From: DATFVA01 sp963747755
Lineage (GTDB): Bacteria > Bacteroidota > Ignavibacteria > Ignavibacteriales > Ignavibacteriaceae
NCBI GenBank assembly: GCA_963747755.1
Contig: CAVVGK010000014.1
Coordinates: forward strand, 434,001-498,000
Direction of reading: 5' to 3'
DNA length: 64,000 nt
This document shows, piece by piece, positions 45,515 through 55,294 of this stretch. Each line of letters starts with the position of its first letter. Positions within the stretch are counted from its first letter, which is position 1. The notes beneath the pieces are model-generated. The model worked only from the letters and a program-made list of their open reading frames with translations, did not search any database and was not told the origin of the DNA. A program made the position numbers and the translations under genes.

Positions 45515-46612
45515 ATGATAGGACACAGATTTACGGAATTTATTCCGGGAACCGGCGGTGAGAATCGCTTTGAAGACCTGCTCAAGATTTTTCTGCAGTT
45601 ATTAACTATTACATCCGGTGATGTAAGTGAAGCGCTTGACTGGATGAATGAGCTTGATAAGAAATATAATCTTACTGATGATAACTATGGAATGGGCGAC
45701 TTTATTGATGATCTGAAGGATAAGAACTATATCGAAGAAGATTCAGATAAAAATGTTTTTGTGATAACTGCAAAAAGCGAGCAGTCGATTCGAAAGCAGT
45801 CGCTTGAAGAAATCTTCGGTAAATTGAAAAAATCTAAACGTGGAAATCACCGAACTCCATACTCAGGCAGCGGAGATGAGCTTACTTCCGACCGTCGTGA
45901 ATTCAGCTTCGGGGACACAATGGACCAGATCGATATGACTAATTCTATAAAGAACTCACAAATCAATCATGGTATCGATGATTTCAAACTTACCGAGAAC
46001 GATCTTGAAGTGGAAGAAAAAGATTTCAAGGCTCTTACTTCAACAGTTCTGATGATTGATATTTCTCATTCTATGATTTTATACGGCGAAGATAGAATTA
46101 CTCCGGCTAAAAAAGTTGCCATGGCTCTTTCTGAGTTGATCACAACCAAATACCCCAAAGATACCCTTGATATTATAGTGTTCGGAAACGACGCCTGGCC
46201 TATAGCTATTAAAGATCTCCCATATCTGCAGGTAGGTCCGTATCATACAAATACAGTCGCGGGGATAGATCTTGCTCTGAATATACTTAGAAGAAGAAAA
46301 ACATCGAATAAGCAAATATTTATGATCACTGACGGCAAACCAACCTGTCTTAAAGAAGGAGCGCGGTATTATAAAAATAGTTTCGGACTGGACAGGAAAA
46401 TTGTAAATAAAACACTTGACCAGGCTGCCAGAAGCAGAAAACTTGGTATCCCGATTACCACTTTTATGATTGCCCGTGATCCTTACCTTCAGCAGTTTGT
46501 AAGAGAGTTTACCTCCACAAATAAGGGCCGCGCGTTCTATAGCAGTCTTACCGGACTCGGAGAATATATTTTTGAAGATTATATCAGAAACCGTCGACGC
46601 AGAATGAAATAA
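45515..46612 (+). CDS. VWA-domain protein paired with a MoxR-type AAA ATPase
   Basis: The 365-residue protein has an N-terminal helical region (NTRFE-type, residues 1-170, charged and without a signal peptide) and a C-terminal von Willebrand A domain. The metal-ion-dependent adhesion site reads MIDISHSM (DxSxS), and a later MITDGKPT is the usual second strand. It is predicted to be cytoplasmic. It lies 37 bases before the AAA ATPase gene, the classic VWA-MoxR pairing used in cofactor insertion or chaperone-like remodelling. The client is unknown. Confidence 0.85.
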   Translation: MIGHRFTEFIPGTGGENRFEDLLKIFLQLLTITSGDVSEALDWMNELDKKYNLTDDNYGMGDFIDDLKDKNYIEEDSDKNVFVITAKSEQSIRKQSLEEIFGKLKKSKRGNHRTPYSGSGDELTSDRREFSFGDTMDQIDMTNSIKNSQINHGIDDFKLTENDLEVEEKDFKALTSTVLMIDISHSMILYGEDRITPAKKVAMALSELITTKYPKDTLDIIVFGNDAWPIAIKDLPYLQVGPYHTNTVAGIDLALNILRRRKTSNKQIFMITDGKPTCLKEGARYYKNSFGLDRKIVNKTLDQAARSRKLGIPITTFMIARDPYLQQFVREFTSTNKGRAFYSSLTGLGEYIFEDYIRNRRRRMK

Positions 46613-46649
46613 TCTTCTGCTTTCATTTTGTAACATAAAAGGAGTTTTG

Positions 46650-48161
46650 ATGGATTTAATTTCAATATCTACGCTTGGAGAACTTAAAAAAAGCGGTTAT
46701 AAAACAAGGACTATTAAGAATGAACTGAGAGAGAATCTTATCTGCGCCTTACAGAAAGGTGAAAATCCTTTTGAGGGTATCATCGGTTATGAAGAAACGG
46801 TCATACCAGATATCCAGACGGCTATTCTTTCACGGCATAATATAATACTGCTGGGTTTGCGAGGGCAGGCAAAAACAAAAATCGCACGCCTGTTGATAAA
46901 CCTGCTTGATGAGTATATACCTGTTTTAAAAGACAGCGATCTGAACGAAGATCCGTTTAATCCGATTTCGAATGTAACCAGAGAAATGATTAGGAATGAA
47001 GGTGATAAAGCAAAGATTACGTGGGTGCATAGGTCTGAACGATATACAGAAAAGCTTGCAACTCCCGATGTTTCAGTGGCTGATCTTATTGGTGATGTTG
47101 ATCCTATTAAAGCTGCTGCACTTAAGCTTCCATATTCAGACGAAAGGGTTATCCATTTCGGGTTGATCCCGAGATCTCACCGCGGGATATTCGTGATCAA
47201 TGAACTTCCTGATCTCCAGGCAAGGATACAGGTGGCCCTTTTCAATATCCTGCAGGAGAATGATATCCAGATAAGAGGATTCAAAGTCCGCCTGCCGCTT
47301 GATATACAGTTTGTATTTACTGCTAACCCGGAGGATTATACGAACCGCGGCTCTATCGTAACCCCGCTTAAGGATAGGATAGACAGCCAGATTCTAACCC
47401 ACTACCCGAAGTCAATAGTAATATCCAGATCTATAACAGAACAGGAAGCACGGTCTGCCGACCAGCAGAAAAACAATGTTTACATTCACGATCTTCTGAA
47501 GGATCTTGTCGAACAGATAGCCTTTGAGGCTCGCCAGAGCGAGTATATTGACGCTAAAAGCGGTGTGTCAGCACGATTAACCATATCAGCTTTCGAGAAC
47601 CTGATAAGCACAGCGGAACGAAGAGCTATTATCAACAAGGAAGCCGGTACCTTTGCCAGAATATCTGACCTTTACGGTGTGATTCCTTCAATTACAGGCA
47701 AGATTGAACTGGTATATGAGGGCGAACAGGAGGGACCTTCTAAGGTTGCCCATATTCTTATAAGTAAGGCAATACGGGATATTTTTGCGGAGTACTTCCC
47801 GACTCCTGATAAAATTAAGAAAGCGCAGAACACGAACATCTACCAGGAGATCACAAACTGGTTCAATAAAGGTAACTATGTCGATATTCTGAATGAACTT
47901 GATGAAAAGGGGTATGAAGCAGCTCTAAACAATGTGCCGGGACTTTCGGAAATCGTGAAGAAAAATTTTCCGAAAGCGGATAAAAAACAACATCTGCTTC
48001 TCATGGAATTTGTGTTGCATGGACTTACGGAGTACTCCCTGCTGAGCAAATTTAAAATGGAGAAAGGTGTGCAGTTTAAGGATATGCTGAGCTCCATGTT
48101 TACTATGTCTTCCGAGGATGAAGATGATATGCCGGATGATGATGCTGACTTTTACCGTTAA
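46650..48161 (+). CDS. MoxR/ChlI-type AAA+ ATPase
   Basis: About 503 residues. The Mg-chelatase-like AAA core has Walker A GLRGQAKTK (about 70-78), Walker B GIFVINELPDL and sensor-1 NPEDYTNRGS. The usual Asp of Walker B is Asn (INEL); I believe NELPDL is a group trait rather than a defect. A C-terminal region with an acidic tail (EDEDDMPDDDADF) completes it. The ATG at 46650 follows AAAGGAG. It is cotranscribed with the VWA gene and the two probably form one complex. Confidence 0.9.
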   Translation: MDLISISTLGELKKSGYKTRTIKNELRENLICALQKGENPFEGIIGYEETVIPDIQTAILSRHNIILLGLRGQAKTKIARLLINLLDEYIPVLKDSDLNEDPFNPISNVTREMIRNEGDKAKITWVHRSERYTEKLATPDVSVADLIGDVDPIKAAALKLPYSDERVIHFGLIPRSHRGIFVINELPDLQARIQVALFNILQENDIQIRGFKVRLPLDIQFVFTANPEDYTNRGSIVTPLKDRIDSQILTHYPKSIVISRSITEQEARSADQQKNNVYIHDLLKDLVEQIAFEARQSEYIDAKSGVSARLTISAFENLISTAERRAIINKEAGTFARISDLYGVIPSITGKIELVYEGEQEGPSKVAHILISKAIRDIFAEYFPTPDKIKKAQNTNIYQEITNWFNKGNYVDILNELDEKGYEAALNNVPGLSEIVKKNFPKADKKQHLLLMEFVLHGLTEYSLLSKFKMEKGVQFKDMLSSMFTMSSEDEDDMPDDDADFYR

Positions 48162-48236
48162 AGTATCACTAATTAGTTAATTTTTTCGTCATTTCATTTT
48201 TGTGTAACTTCATCTGAATGAATAAAATCATTTAGT

Positions 48237-49400
48237 ATGAAAGAAACTTCCAGGAAGAAAATAGTAATTGTCGGACCTGCCTGGCCTTACAGAGGCGGTC
48301 CGGCCACTTATGTATCCTATCTTTACCATACCCTTAGTAAAAATTTTAATGTTAAAATATTTAACTATACGCTGCTTTATCCTGACTTCCTATTCCCCGG
48401 AACAACACAATACGATGAGAGCAAAACTTCTTCGGGAAAAGTTCCTAATGAAAGGTTGATAAATTCAATCTCCCCTTTCAATTGGCTAAAAACCGCAAAA
48501 CGAATACGGAAAGAACAGGCTGATCTTGTAGTATTCGACTGGTGGCAGCCTTTCTTTGGTCCATGCCACTATTCAATTTCACGTCTGCTGAAAAATCATT
48601 ATAAGGGTAGGATATTATTTATTACTGAGAACTTTATCTCGCATGAGTCAAGATTTATAGACAATTTTCTTACAAAGCTGGGGCTGAGTAATGCCGACAG
48701 CTTCCTTGCTCTATCTGATGTTGTTGCAAAGGACCTGGAGCCGATTTCGCACGTAAGAAAAATATACCGTTCTACCCTTCCCCCCTTTGATTGTTATGTA
48801 ACAGGAGACAATTTTAACAGGAACATAATCAGGAAAGAACTGAACCTTTCCGGCACCGATAAGGTGCTGTTATTCTTTGGATATGTAAGAAAATATAAAG
48901 GTCTGGATATTCTGATAGAGGCCCTGCCTGAAGCACTTAAACAAATCCCTGAGCTTAAGCTCCTGGTTGTCGGAGAATTCTATGATGATATCTCATCATA
49001 TGTCAACAGCATTGAAAAGCTTGGTCTTAAGGATAAGGTTGTGCTTATTAACAAATTTGTTCCCAATGAGGATGTTGGAAAATATTATACCGCAGCGGAT
49101 GTAACAGTACTTCCTTACAGAAGTGCTACCCAGAGCGCTGTGCTGAATGTTTCCTATAGTTTTGGGAAGCCGGTGATTGCAGCAAAAGTGGGCGGACTTA
49201 CTGAATTTGTCATTGATAAGTATACCGGGATTATTGTAGAACCTGAAAGTACAGAAGAGATTGCTGCAGGGATTATGAAGTTTTTCAAATCATATAAGAA
49301 CACAGACTATAAATCTAATATCGAAAAATATCTTGAGAATAGCGATTTTAATCAGCTTCCTGATCTCTTTGAAAAAATAATTGCTGATATAAATAAATAA
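48237..49400 (+). CDS. GT4-family glycosyltransferase
   Basis: The 387-residue GT-B protein has an N-terminal acceptor part (IVGPAWPYRGGPATYVSYL) and a C-terminal donor part with GYVRKYKGLDILIEAL, PYRSATQSAVLNVSYSFGKPVIA and an E-x7-E-like ending in VGGLTEF. It uses a nucleotide-sugar and keeps configuration. No membrane segment is seen, so it is likely cytoplasmic at the inner face. It stands alone in front of a convergent glycogen phosphorylase. Its role in cell-wall, glycogen or extracellular polysaccharide synthesis is unknown. Confidence 0.88.
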   Translation: MKETSRKKIVIVGPAWPYRGGPATYVSYLYHTLSKNFNVKIFNYTLLYPDFLFPGTTQYDESKTSSGKVPNERLINSISPFNWLKTAKRIRKEQADLVVFDWWQPFFGPCHYSISRLLKNHYKGRILFITENFISHESRFIDNFLTKLGLSNADSFLALSDVVAKDLEPISHVRKIYRSTLPPFDCYVTGDNFNRNIIRKELNLSGTDKVLLFFGYVRKYKGLDILIEALPEALKQIPELKLLVVGEFYDDISSYVNSIEKLGLKDKVVLINKFVPNEDVGKYYTAADVTVLPYRSATQSAVLNVSYSFGKPVIAAKVGGLTEFVIDKYTGIIVEPESTEEIAAGIMKFFKSYKNTDYKSNIEKYLENSDFNQLPDLFEKIIADINK

Positions 49401-49502
49401 TTCAAGAATAAAAACTTACAGATCTCATTTATATTAATACGGGGTAAAACAAAACGCCTGTCTTCGTTAACATCGTGAATCACAGATTCCTTCTAGTCAT
49501 AA

Positions 49503-52073
49503 TCAGCCTCCCCAGTACACCAGACCCATCTCAAACGGGTTTATCAGCAAAGGATGTTTAGGAAGTACACGGATCGTAAATCCCTGCTGGCCCGAACGCC
49601 TTGTGGTTATACTACCTGTATATTTATAATACCCGTCTTTTGTTTTACGGGACTCAGACTTAAGCACAATCGTCTCATTAAACTCGGGGTTATCCTGGTG
49701 ATCAACCGGACCGTAATAAGCCTGTACTTCAACATCCTGCGGAGTAAGTTCGCCCAGTGAAAGCTCTGCTGATATTGCAAGATCTTCTCCAACAAAGATG
49801 GATTTAGAGTTATCCGGATTCTCCAGGCCGACCAGCCGGATACTGCTCCAGTTTTTATGCATATTTTCTTTCCAGGCTGCGAGCTCTTTTGCATTATTCC
49901 ATTTCTTCTCGGAGAATATCCGGCGCTTCTCAACCGCCGCTTTATAATAGTTCTCAAAATATTCCTGAACCATCCGGTGTGTGTTGAAATAAGGGCCCAG
50001 TTTCTTCATAGAATTTTTTACCTTCTGGATCCATTCACGAGGGAGTCCGTCTTCTCCTCTTGAATAGAACAATGGGATTATCTGTGTTTCCAGTGTATTG
50101 TAGAGCTGACGCGATTCAAGTTCATCCTGGTAATCTGGATCGGTATATTCCTCGCCGTTACCAATTTTCCATCCAACCTCAGGATCAAAACCTTCATCCC
50201 ACCAGCCGTCGAGCACACTAAAATTTAGTCCTCCGTTTGCAATCACCTTCATTCCCGAAGTACCGCTGGCTTCAAGCGGCCGGCGCGGCGTATTGAGCCA
50301 TATATCGCAGCCTTCCACCAGGTAATGCGCTACATTGATGTCATAATTTTCTATAAAGACTATCTTCCGTCTGAAGGCTTCATCTTTAGATATTTCACAT
50401 ATATCCTGTATTAGTTTTTTACCTTCCTCATCCTTAGGGTGCGCTTTCCCTGCAATTATGAACTGAACCGGGAGGTTGCGGTTACTGAGTATCTGGTTCA
50501 GCCTTTCGAGATTTCTGAACAGCAGCGTCGCCCTTTTATAAGTAGCAAAGCGCCTCGCAAAGCCGATAGTCAGTGCGGTCGGATCAAGGATTTCTGAAGC
50601 TGTTGTAACCTCGGTCTGACTGCCGCCCCTTGATTTAACCTGCTTGATAAGTCTTCTTCGTGCAAATGCAACCAGCCTTTCACGTCTTCTTTCATGGGTT
50701 CTCCATAGTTCTTCATCAGGTATCTTATCTATTCTCTCCCACAGGCTGGCAGAAGCGGGATTCTCTAGCCACTTCTCCCCGATATATTGAACCAGCAGTT
50801 CCTCCATTTCCTTGGAGATGTGCGAACGGATGTGCACGCCATTAGTTATGCTTCCTATTGGTATTTCATTAAAAGGCACTTCTCTGAAACCGCTTACCCA
50901 CATCTTCTTGGATACTTTTCCATGAAGCTTGCTGACACCGTTGATATAGCCGGCAGTATTCATTGCAAGGTGAGCCATGTTGAATACACTTGATTCCTTA
51001 TCTCTGTAGATAGTGCCAAGCGAATAAAACTCCTTATCGGAAATCTTTAATTCATTCCTGTAGTAATTTCCCAGGTATTTTTCAACCAGTTCATTAGCAA
51101 ACACATCAATACCTGCCGGTACCGGAGTATGTGTAGTGAAGATGTTCGATGAATAACCTATTTCTTTAGCTTCAGTATAGCTTAAGCCGTCATTCTGAAT
51201 CAGGTACCTTATTCTTTCAAGTGAGAGGAAGGCTGAATGCCCTTCATTCATATGACATACCATTGGTCTGATACCAAGTGCGTGAAGTGTTCTTATGCCG
51301 CCGATCCCAAGGATGATCTCCTGTTCAATCCTGGTTTCAACATTTCCGCCGTAGAGGGTTCTGGTGATTATTCTGTCTTCCTCCGGGTTCATCATCACAT
51401 TTGTATCGAGCAGGTAAAGAGGATTCCTTCCGATCCGGATCTTCCATACCTGGAAGAATACCTCCCTGTCTGCAAAGGAGACCGATAAAGTAAGAGGATC
51501 GTTCTTATCATTTCTGACAAGTTCCATAGGAAGGTTATCAAAGTCGTTAATTTCGTAGCGTTCAAGCTGCCACCCGTCAGAATTCAGATACTGCTGAAAA
51601 TAGCCTTCTTTATAAAGGAGTCCCATCCCGACTAAAGGCACACCAAGGTCACTGGCAGCTTTAAGATGATCCCCGGCAAGAACACCCAGTCCTCCTGAAT
51701 AGGTCTGCAGGGATTCAGTCAATCCGAATTCGGCCGAGAAATATATTACGTTAAATGAAGAAGTAAAATTATAATTTTTCTGATACCAGGTTTTCTCGTT
51801 AAGATATTCATGAAGTTTATTATAAACCCTGTGAAGATGAGCAATAAAGCCGTCATCGTGAGAAACCTCCTCCAGTCTTTCCTGGCTCACATTGCCTAGT
51901 ATCATAACAGGATTATGATTGGTTTCATCCCATAATTCCCTGTCAAGTCTTCTGAAAAGTTCTCTTGAATCTGAGTGCCACGTCCAGTGTAAGTTGTAGG
52001 CTACTTCTCTCAGTTTTTCAAGGTTCTTAGGCAGTGATGGTACAACATTGTAAGTACCCAGGAATTTATGCAT
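49503..52073 (-). CDS. glgP: Alpha-glucan (glycogen/maltodextrin) phosphorylase
   Basis: The 856-residue protein is a GT35 phosphorylase of the type common in Thermotoga, Mycobacterium and Bacteroidota. It starts HKFLGTYNVVPSLPKNLEKL, and has YFSAEFGLTESLQTYSGGLGVLAGDHLK, NEGHSAFLSLERI and the PLP-binding Lys in ASGTSGMKV. It degrades glycogen or starch from non-reducing ends to glucose-1-phosphate. The N-terminal 100 residues form the domain seen in this subtype. The ATG has GGAG upstream. It is alone; the plus-strand glycosyltransferase gene converges on it. Confidence 0.95.
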   Translation of the reverse strand: MHKFLGTYNVVPSLPKNLEKLREVAYNLHWTWHSDSRELFRRLDRELWDETNHNPVMILGNVSQERLEEVSHDDGFIAHLHRVYNKLHEYLNEKTWYQKNYNFTSSFNVIYFSAEFGLTESLQTYSGGLGVLAGDHLKAASDLGVPLVGMGLLYKEGYFQQYLNSDGWQLERYEINDFDNLPMELVRNDKNDPLTLSVSFADREVFFQVWKIRIGRNPLYLLDTNVMMNPEEDRIITRTLYGGNVETRIEQEIILGIGGIRTLHALGIRPMVCHMNEGHSAFLSLERIRYLIQNDGLSYTEAKEIGYSSNIFTTHTPVPAGIDVFANELVEKYLGNYYRNELKISDKEFYSLGTIYRDKESSVFNMAHLAMNTAGYINGVSKLHGKVSKKMWVSGFREVPFNEIPIGSITNGVHIRSHISKEMEELLVQYIGEKWLENPASASLWERIDKIPDEELWRTHERRRERLVAFARRRLIKQVKSRGGSQTEVTTASEILDPTALTIGFARRFATYKRATLLFRNLERLNQILSNRNLPVQFIIAGKAHPKDEEGKKLIQDICEISKDEAFRRKIVFIENYDINVAHYLVEGCDIWLNTPRRPLEASGTSGMKVIANGGLNFSVLDGWWDEGFDPEVGWKIGNGEEYTDPDYQDELESRQLYNTLETQIIPLFYSRGEDGLPREWIQKVKNSMKKLGPYFNTHRMVQEYFENYYKAAVEKRRIFSEKKWNNAKELAAWKENMHKNWSSIRLVGLENPDNSKSIFVGEDLAISAELSLGELTPQDVEVQAYYGPVDHQDNPEFNETIVLKSESRKTKDGYYKYTGSITTRRSGQQGFTIRVLPKHPLLINPFEMGLVYWGG

Positions 52074-52170
52074 ACTTTCTCCGTTCTCTGATAGCTGATC
52101 TGAAATTTAATCTTGAAATATAAAGAATATGAATTGTATTTGAAATTAAGTTCCCGGTGGAATATCCTTT

Positions 52171-52206
52171 AAAACAAAAGAAAGCCGGTGTTTTAATCCG
52201 GCTTTC
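52171..52206 (-). terminator. Intrinsic terminator after the large T9SS gene
   Basis: GAAAGCCGG and CCGGCTTTC pair around a nine-base loop. On the minus strand the stem is followed by a U-rich tract (CTTTTGTTTT). It is 25 bases past the stop of the gene at 52231-55134. Confidence 0.88.
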
Positions 52207-52230
52207 TCAGGTGGATATTTGATTAAAAAA

Positions 52231-55134
52231 TTATTTAAGCAGGATCATTTTTCTGATTTGTGTAAAATCAGACCCGTTGGAACCGTTCGCCCTTAGTTCA
52301 TAGAAATAAACGCCGCTGCCGACTTTACTTCCATGAGTATCTTCGGAATTCCAAACTACTGAATGAGAACCTGCATTCTGCTGTGAATTAATAAGTACAT
52401 TTACAACCTCACCCAGCAGATTATAGATAACAACCTTAACTCCAGCATTAATCGGAAGAGTATATTCTATCCTTGTGGAAGGATTGAAAGGATTCGGGTA
52501 ATTCTGTTTCAGGCTATAATCTTTCGGCAGCTGAGAATTACCAGCAGGCTCTACTCCCGTAATTCCGGCACTTGAATAAGCAAGTCCGGTAATATTTGGA
52601 TAATTAATTGAGCCTATGATTGTTCCCGTGCCTGTTGTTTTATCAATACTTATAAAATTATTGCTCTGGCTCGCTGATCCGGTAACGCCGTACATATTTC
52701 CTAGAGGGTCAAAAGCAACGTCATTAGTTAAAATATTGAACCCGGTATTACCGACAATTGTTGATGTTCCGGTTTCAGGATCTATTGTATAGATTCTATC
52801 TTTATTCGAACCAACTGCAACAAACGCCGTCGCGTATAGCGTGTTTGTTATAGGATCAAATGCAGCAGAGTTGATAAGAACATCTGCTGTAGCCAGGAAA
52901 GTATAAGCACCTGTGCCTGCATTGATCGTATAAATTTCGCCGGTTTTCTGAATTCCGTAAAGGGTACCGGAGCTGTCAAAGGTAATTGAGTACATATCAG
53001 ATATTGGTAATGTAAACAACTCATATGCATCGCCTAAGGCAGAGTTAATTCTTGAGATCACCGAATTGCCTGAAATCGTTGATAGCCCATATATTACACC
53101 TGTATGAGGATCTATAGTCAGCGATTTGAAAACATCAATATCATCATAATCTGCATTACCGATCAAATTTCCTGCCCCGTTAAGGGGATCGATAGTGTAT
53201 AAACTTCCTTCATTTACAGATCCTGATACAGCGTAAAATTTATCTTTCACAGCAGCATTAACTTCATAGCCTCTTCCCTTTAACATTATATCCTGGAATC
53301 CGGGAGAATTACTGCTGATCGTCAGGGTTTCATTGAATGGCCCTGTGGTTGTTGGAATAAACACATACTGTAAAATGAGAGAATCGTAAGTGGCAAGAGT
53401 TAGAGGGAATGATAAATTATTTAACAAATGGAATGGTCCAAGGTCAACCGGAATATCAGTTATAACTACATCATCGCTTCCATAATTCGACATCCCTATG
53501 GAAAGAGTATCTCCGACTGTCCCTGCTTCAACATTATGAAAATCCAGTGAATCTGTCAGGGATAATAAATAAGGACCTGCCAGTGGTTCAACAGAAATCT
53601 TTCCAACCCGGGTTCCCCAGGTATTTGTAGCTGCTGCAAACTCTGAAAGAGCCCAAAATCTGTTCTGGTCGACAGGATCAAGTACTATGCCTGTATAATC
53701 GCCCCATCTGTTCCTGGTACCTCCATAAGTTACAACATAATTACCCTGACCTTCTGCTATAGGCTGACTGCCCATAAATCCGGGAGGATCGTTTGCTAAT
53801 CTTCCGGTGAAGAATGCACCGATATATTCTGTCGGTCCCGATCTGCTGTATGCCAGAGCAACATTTCCATTTACATCCACATCTATAGATGGATAGAAAT
53901 GCCAGAATCCATTTGCGCCGAAGACCATATCTTCTGCTGTGGTATTGGTATTAGTATTAATTTTCACGTAGTGGAGCCCTGAATACTGTGGGAAACTGGG
54001 GTTCTGAACTGCATGCACCATATACAAAAACCCATCCCGGAATTTAGGTTCATTTCTCAGATAACTGCCGCCGCCTTCGATAGCCATTCCGCCTCCCAGC
54101 TGGGATGGATTTGACGGGGGGGAATAAGAAGTTACGGGAATATTATTCAAACCTAACACAGGAGTCCCAAGAGGATTGGTAATATTATATACTCTGAAAA
54201 AATTAGCCTGGTATGGAACTTCAACTAGATAATATTTTGAAGCATTAGTGTATGAAAGACCGGGTCTGATAGTAAAAGAATTTCCGTTATTGATATTCCA
54301 TATATCCTTCCAGGAACATGGTCCTGCCGTGTTGGCGTAAAGCTGAGCTTTAGGTATGATACGGATCTTTGCATATTGAAATTCACTTGTAAATGACCAT
54401 TGATTTCCGGTCACATAAATTGCATTCTGATCATACCCAACACCCTGGTAATCAGTCCAGGTATTGGAATTAACGGTGCCGTTTAGATTGGCAGGCAGAG
54501 CCCAGTTGTACCAGTTGCCCAGAGGATCTGAGTCATCTGAAACTGAGAGCAAAAGGTTAGCAGTATGTGTGCCGTTATTCTGTTGAAGCCAGACCATAAC
54601 CCATCTTTGATCGATAACATCATACAGTACCTTAGGATCAAATGCACCGGGATTTGGAAATACATTATTAAACCAGCTGTCAGCTGATATTGTTTTTAAT
54701 ATATTTCCTTCTTTATCAAAAATCCTGAAAGAAGTATTAACAACCGCAATAATATTATTCGGTCCGACTGCTAAATATGGATCAGGAGGAATACTATTTC
54801 CCATTGGTATTCCATCAAATTCCTTCAGCAAAAATGGGAACGGGGTACTTCCGTTAGGATTATCTGTGTTTGGATCTTCGTAATAATTTGATCCTTCTTT
54901 TGGTGTGGGATAACCGAAATCAATATACTCGGTACCTTCCCCAAATTCTTCTGTCTCTTCATTCCAGATATGTTCCTTAGGCTGCACTATGGACATATTT
55001 TTCGAAAAATTATCTGTGCTGATTATGGCTCCGGATGCTACTCCCCCGGAATCAGGGCCGCTGTATGATTGGCCGTAGATGCAGGAAAAAAATCCTGTTA
55101 AGAGAAGAAGTACTGTAAAAATTCTCTTAAACAT
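52231..55134 (-). CDS. Large secreted protein with ASH-like domain and T9SS type A sorting domain
   Basis: About 967 residues: a signal peptide (FTVLLLLTGFFSCIYGQ), a long beta-rich domain (to about 540), then an ASH/HYDIN-like strand domain (VEAGTVGDTLSIGMSNYGS). A propeller-like region with LYTIDPLNGAGNLIGNA repeats follows. The sorting domain opens SLKQNYPNPFNPST and ends RKMILLK. The ATG at 55134 has GAGGAG upstream and opens the signal peptide; a start at 55188 would put 18 residues before it. It is exported to the surface. Function is unknown; the first domain contains no motif I can assign to an enzyme. Confidence 0.9.
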   Translation of the reverse strand: MFKRIFTVLLLLTGFFSCIYGQSYSGPDSGGVASGAIISTDNFSKNMSIVQPKEHIWNEETEEFGEGTEYIDFGYPTPKEGSNYYEDPNTDNPNGSTPFPFLLKEFDGIPMGNSIPPDPYLAVGPNNIIAVVNTSFRIFDKEGNILKTISADSWFNNVFPNPGAFDPKVLYDVIDQRWVMVWLQQNNGTHTANLLLSVSDDSDPLGNWYNWALPANLNGTVNSNTWTDYQGVGYDQNAIYVTGNQWSFTSEFQYAKIRIIPKAQLYANTAGPCSWKDIWNINNGNSFTIRPGLSYTNASKYYLVEVPYQANFFRVYNITNPLGTPVLGLNNIPVTSYSPPSNPSQLGGGMAIEGGGSYLRNEPKFRDGFLYMVHAVQNPSFPQYSGLHYVKINTNTNTTAEDMVFGANGFWHFYPSIDVDVNGNVALAYSRSGPTEYIGAFFTGRLANDPPGFMGSQPIAEGQGNYVVTYGGTRNRWGDYTGIVLDPVDQNRFWALSEFAAATNTWGTRVGKISVEPLAGPYLLSLTDSLDFHNVEAGTVGDTLSIGMSNYGSDDVVITDIPVDLGPFHLLNNLSFPLTLATYDSLILQYVFIPTTTGPFNETLTISSNSPGFQDIMLKGRGYEVNAAVKDKFYAVSGSVNEGSLYTIDPLNGAGNLIGNADYDDIDVFKSLTIDPHTGVIYGLSTISGNSVISRINSALGDAYELFTLPISDMYSITFDSSGTLYGIQKTGEIYTINAGTGAYTFLATADVLINSAAFDPITNTLYATAFVAVGSNKDRIYTIDPETGTSTIVGNTGFNILTNDVAFDPLGNMYGVTGSASQSNNFISIDKTTGTGTIIGSINYPNITGLAYSSAGITGVEPAGNSQLPKDYSLKQNYPNPFNPSTRIEYTLPINAGVKVVIYNLLGEVVNVLINSQQNAGSHSVVWNSEDTHGSKVGSGVYFYELRANGSNGSDFTQIRKMILLK

Positions 55135-55294
55135 TTCACTCCTCGTATATATTTTTAAATTTAATTGATTACAATAGATAAAAATCAATATCCTAAATTA
55201 AAATACATATATCCTGCTAAAATTAAAAGATATTTCAGAGGGTAAAATCCGGAATATTTATAAGACAAAGGTCGGGACGAAGAATTTCTTCTGC

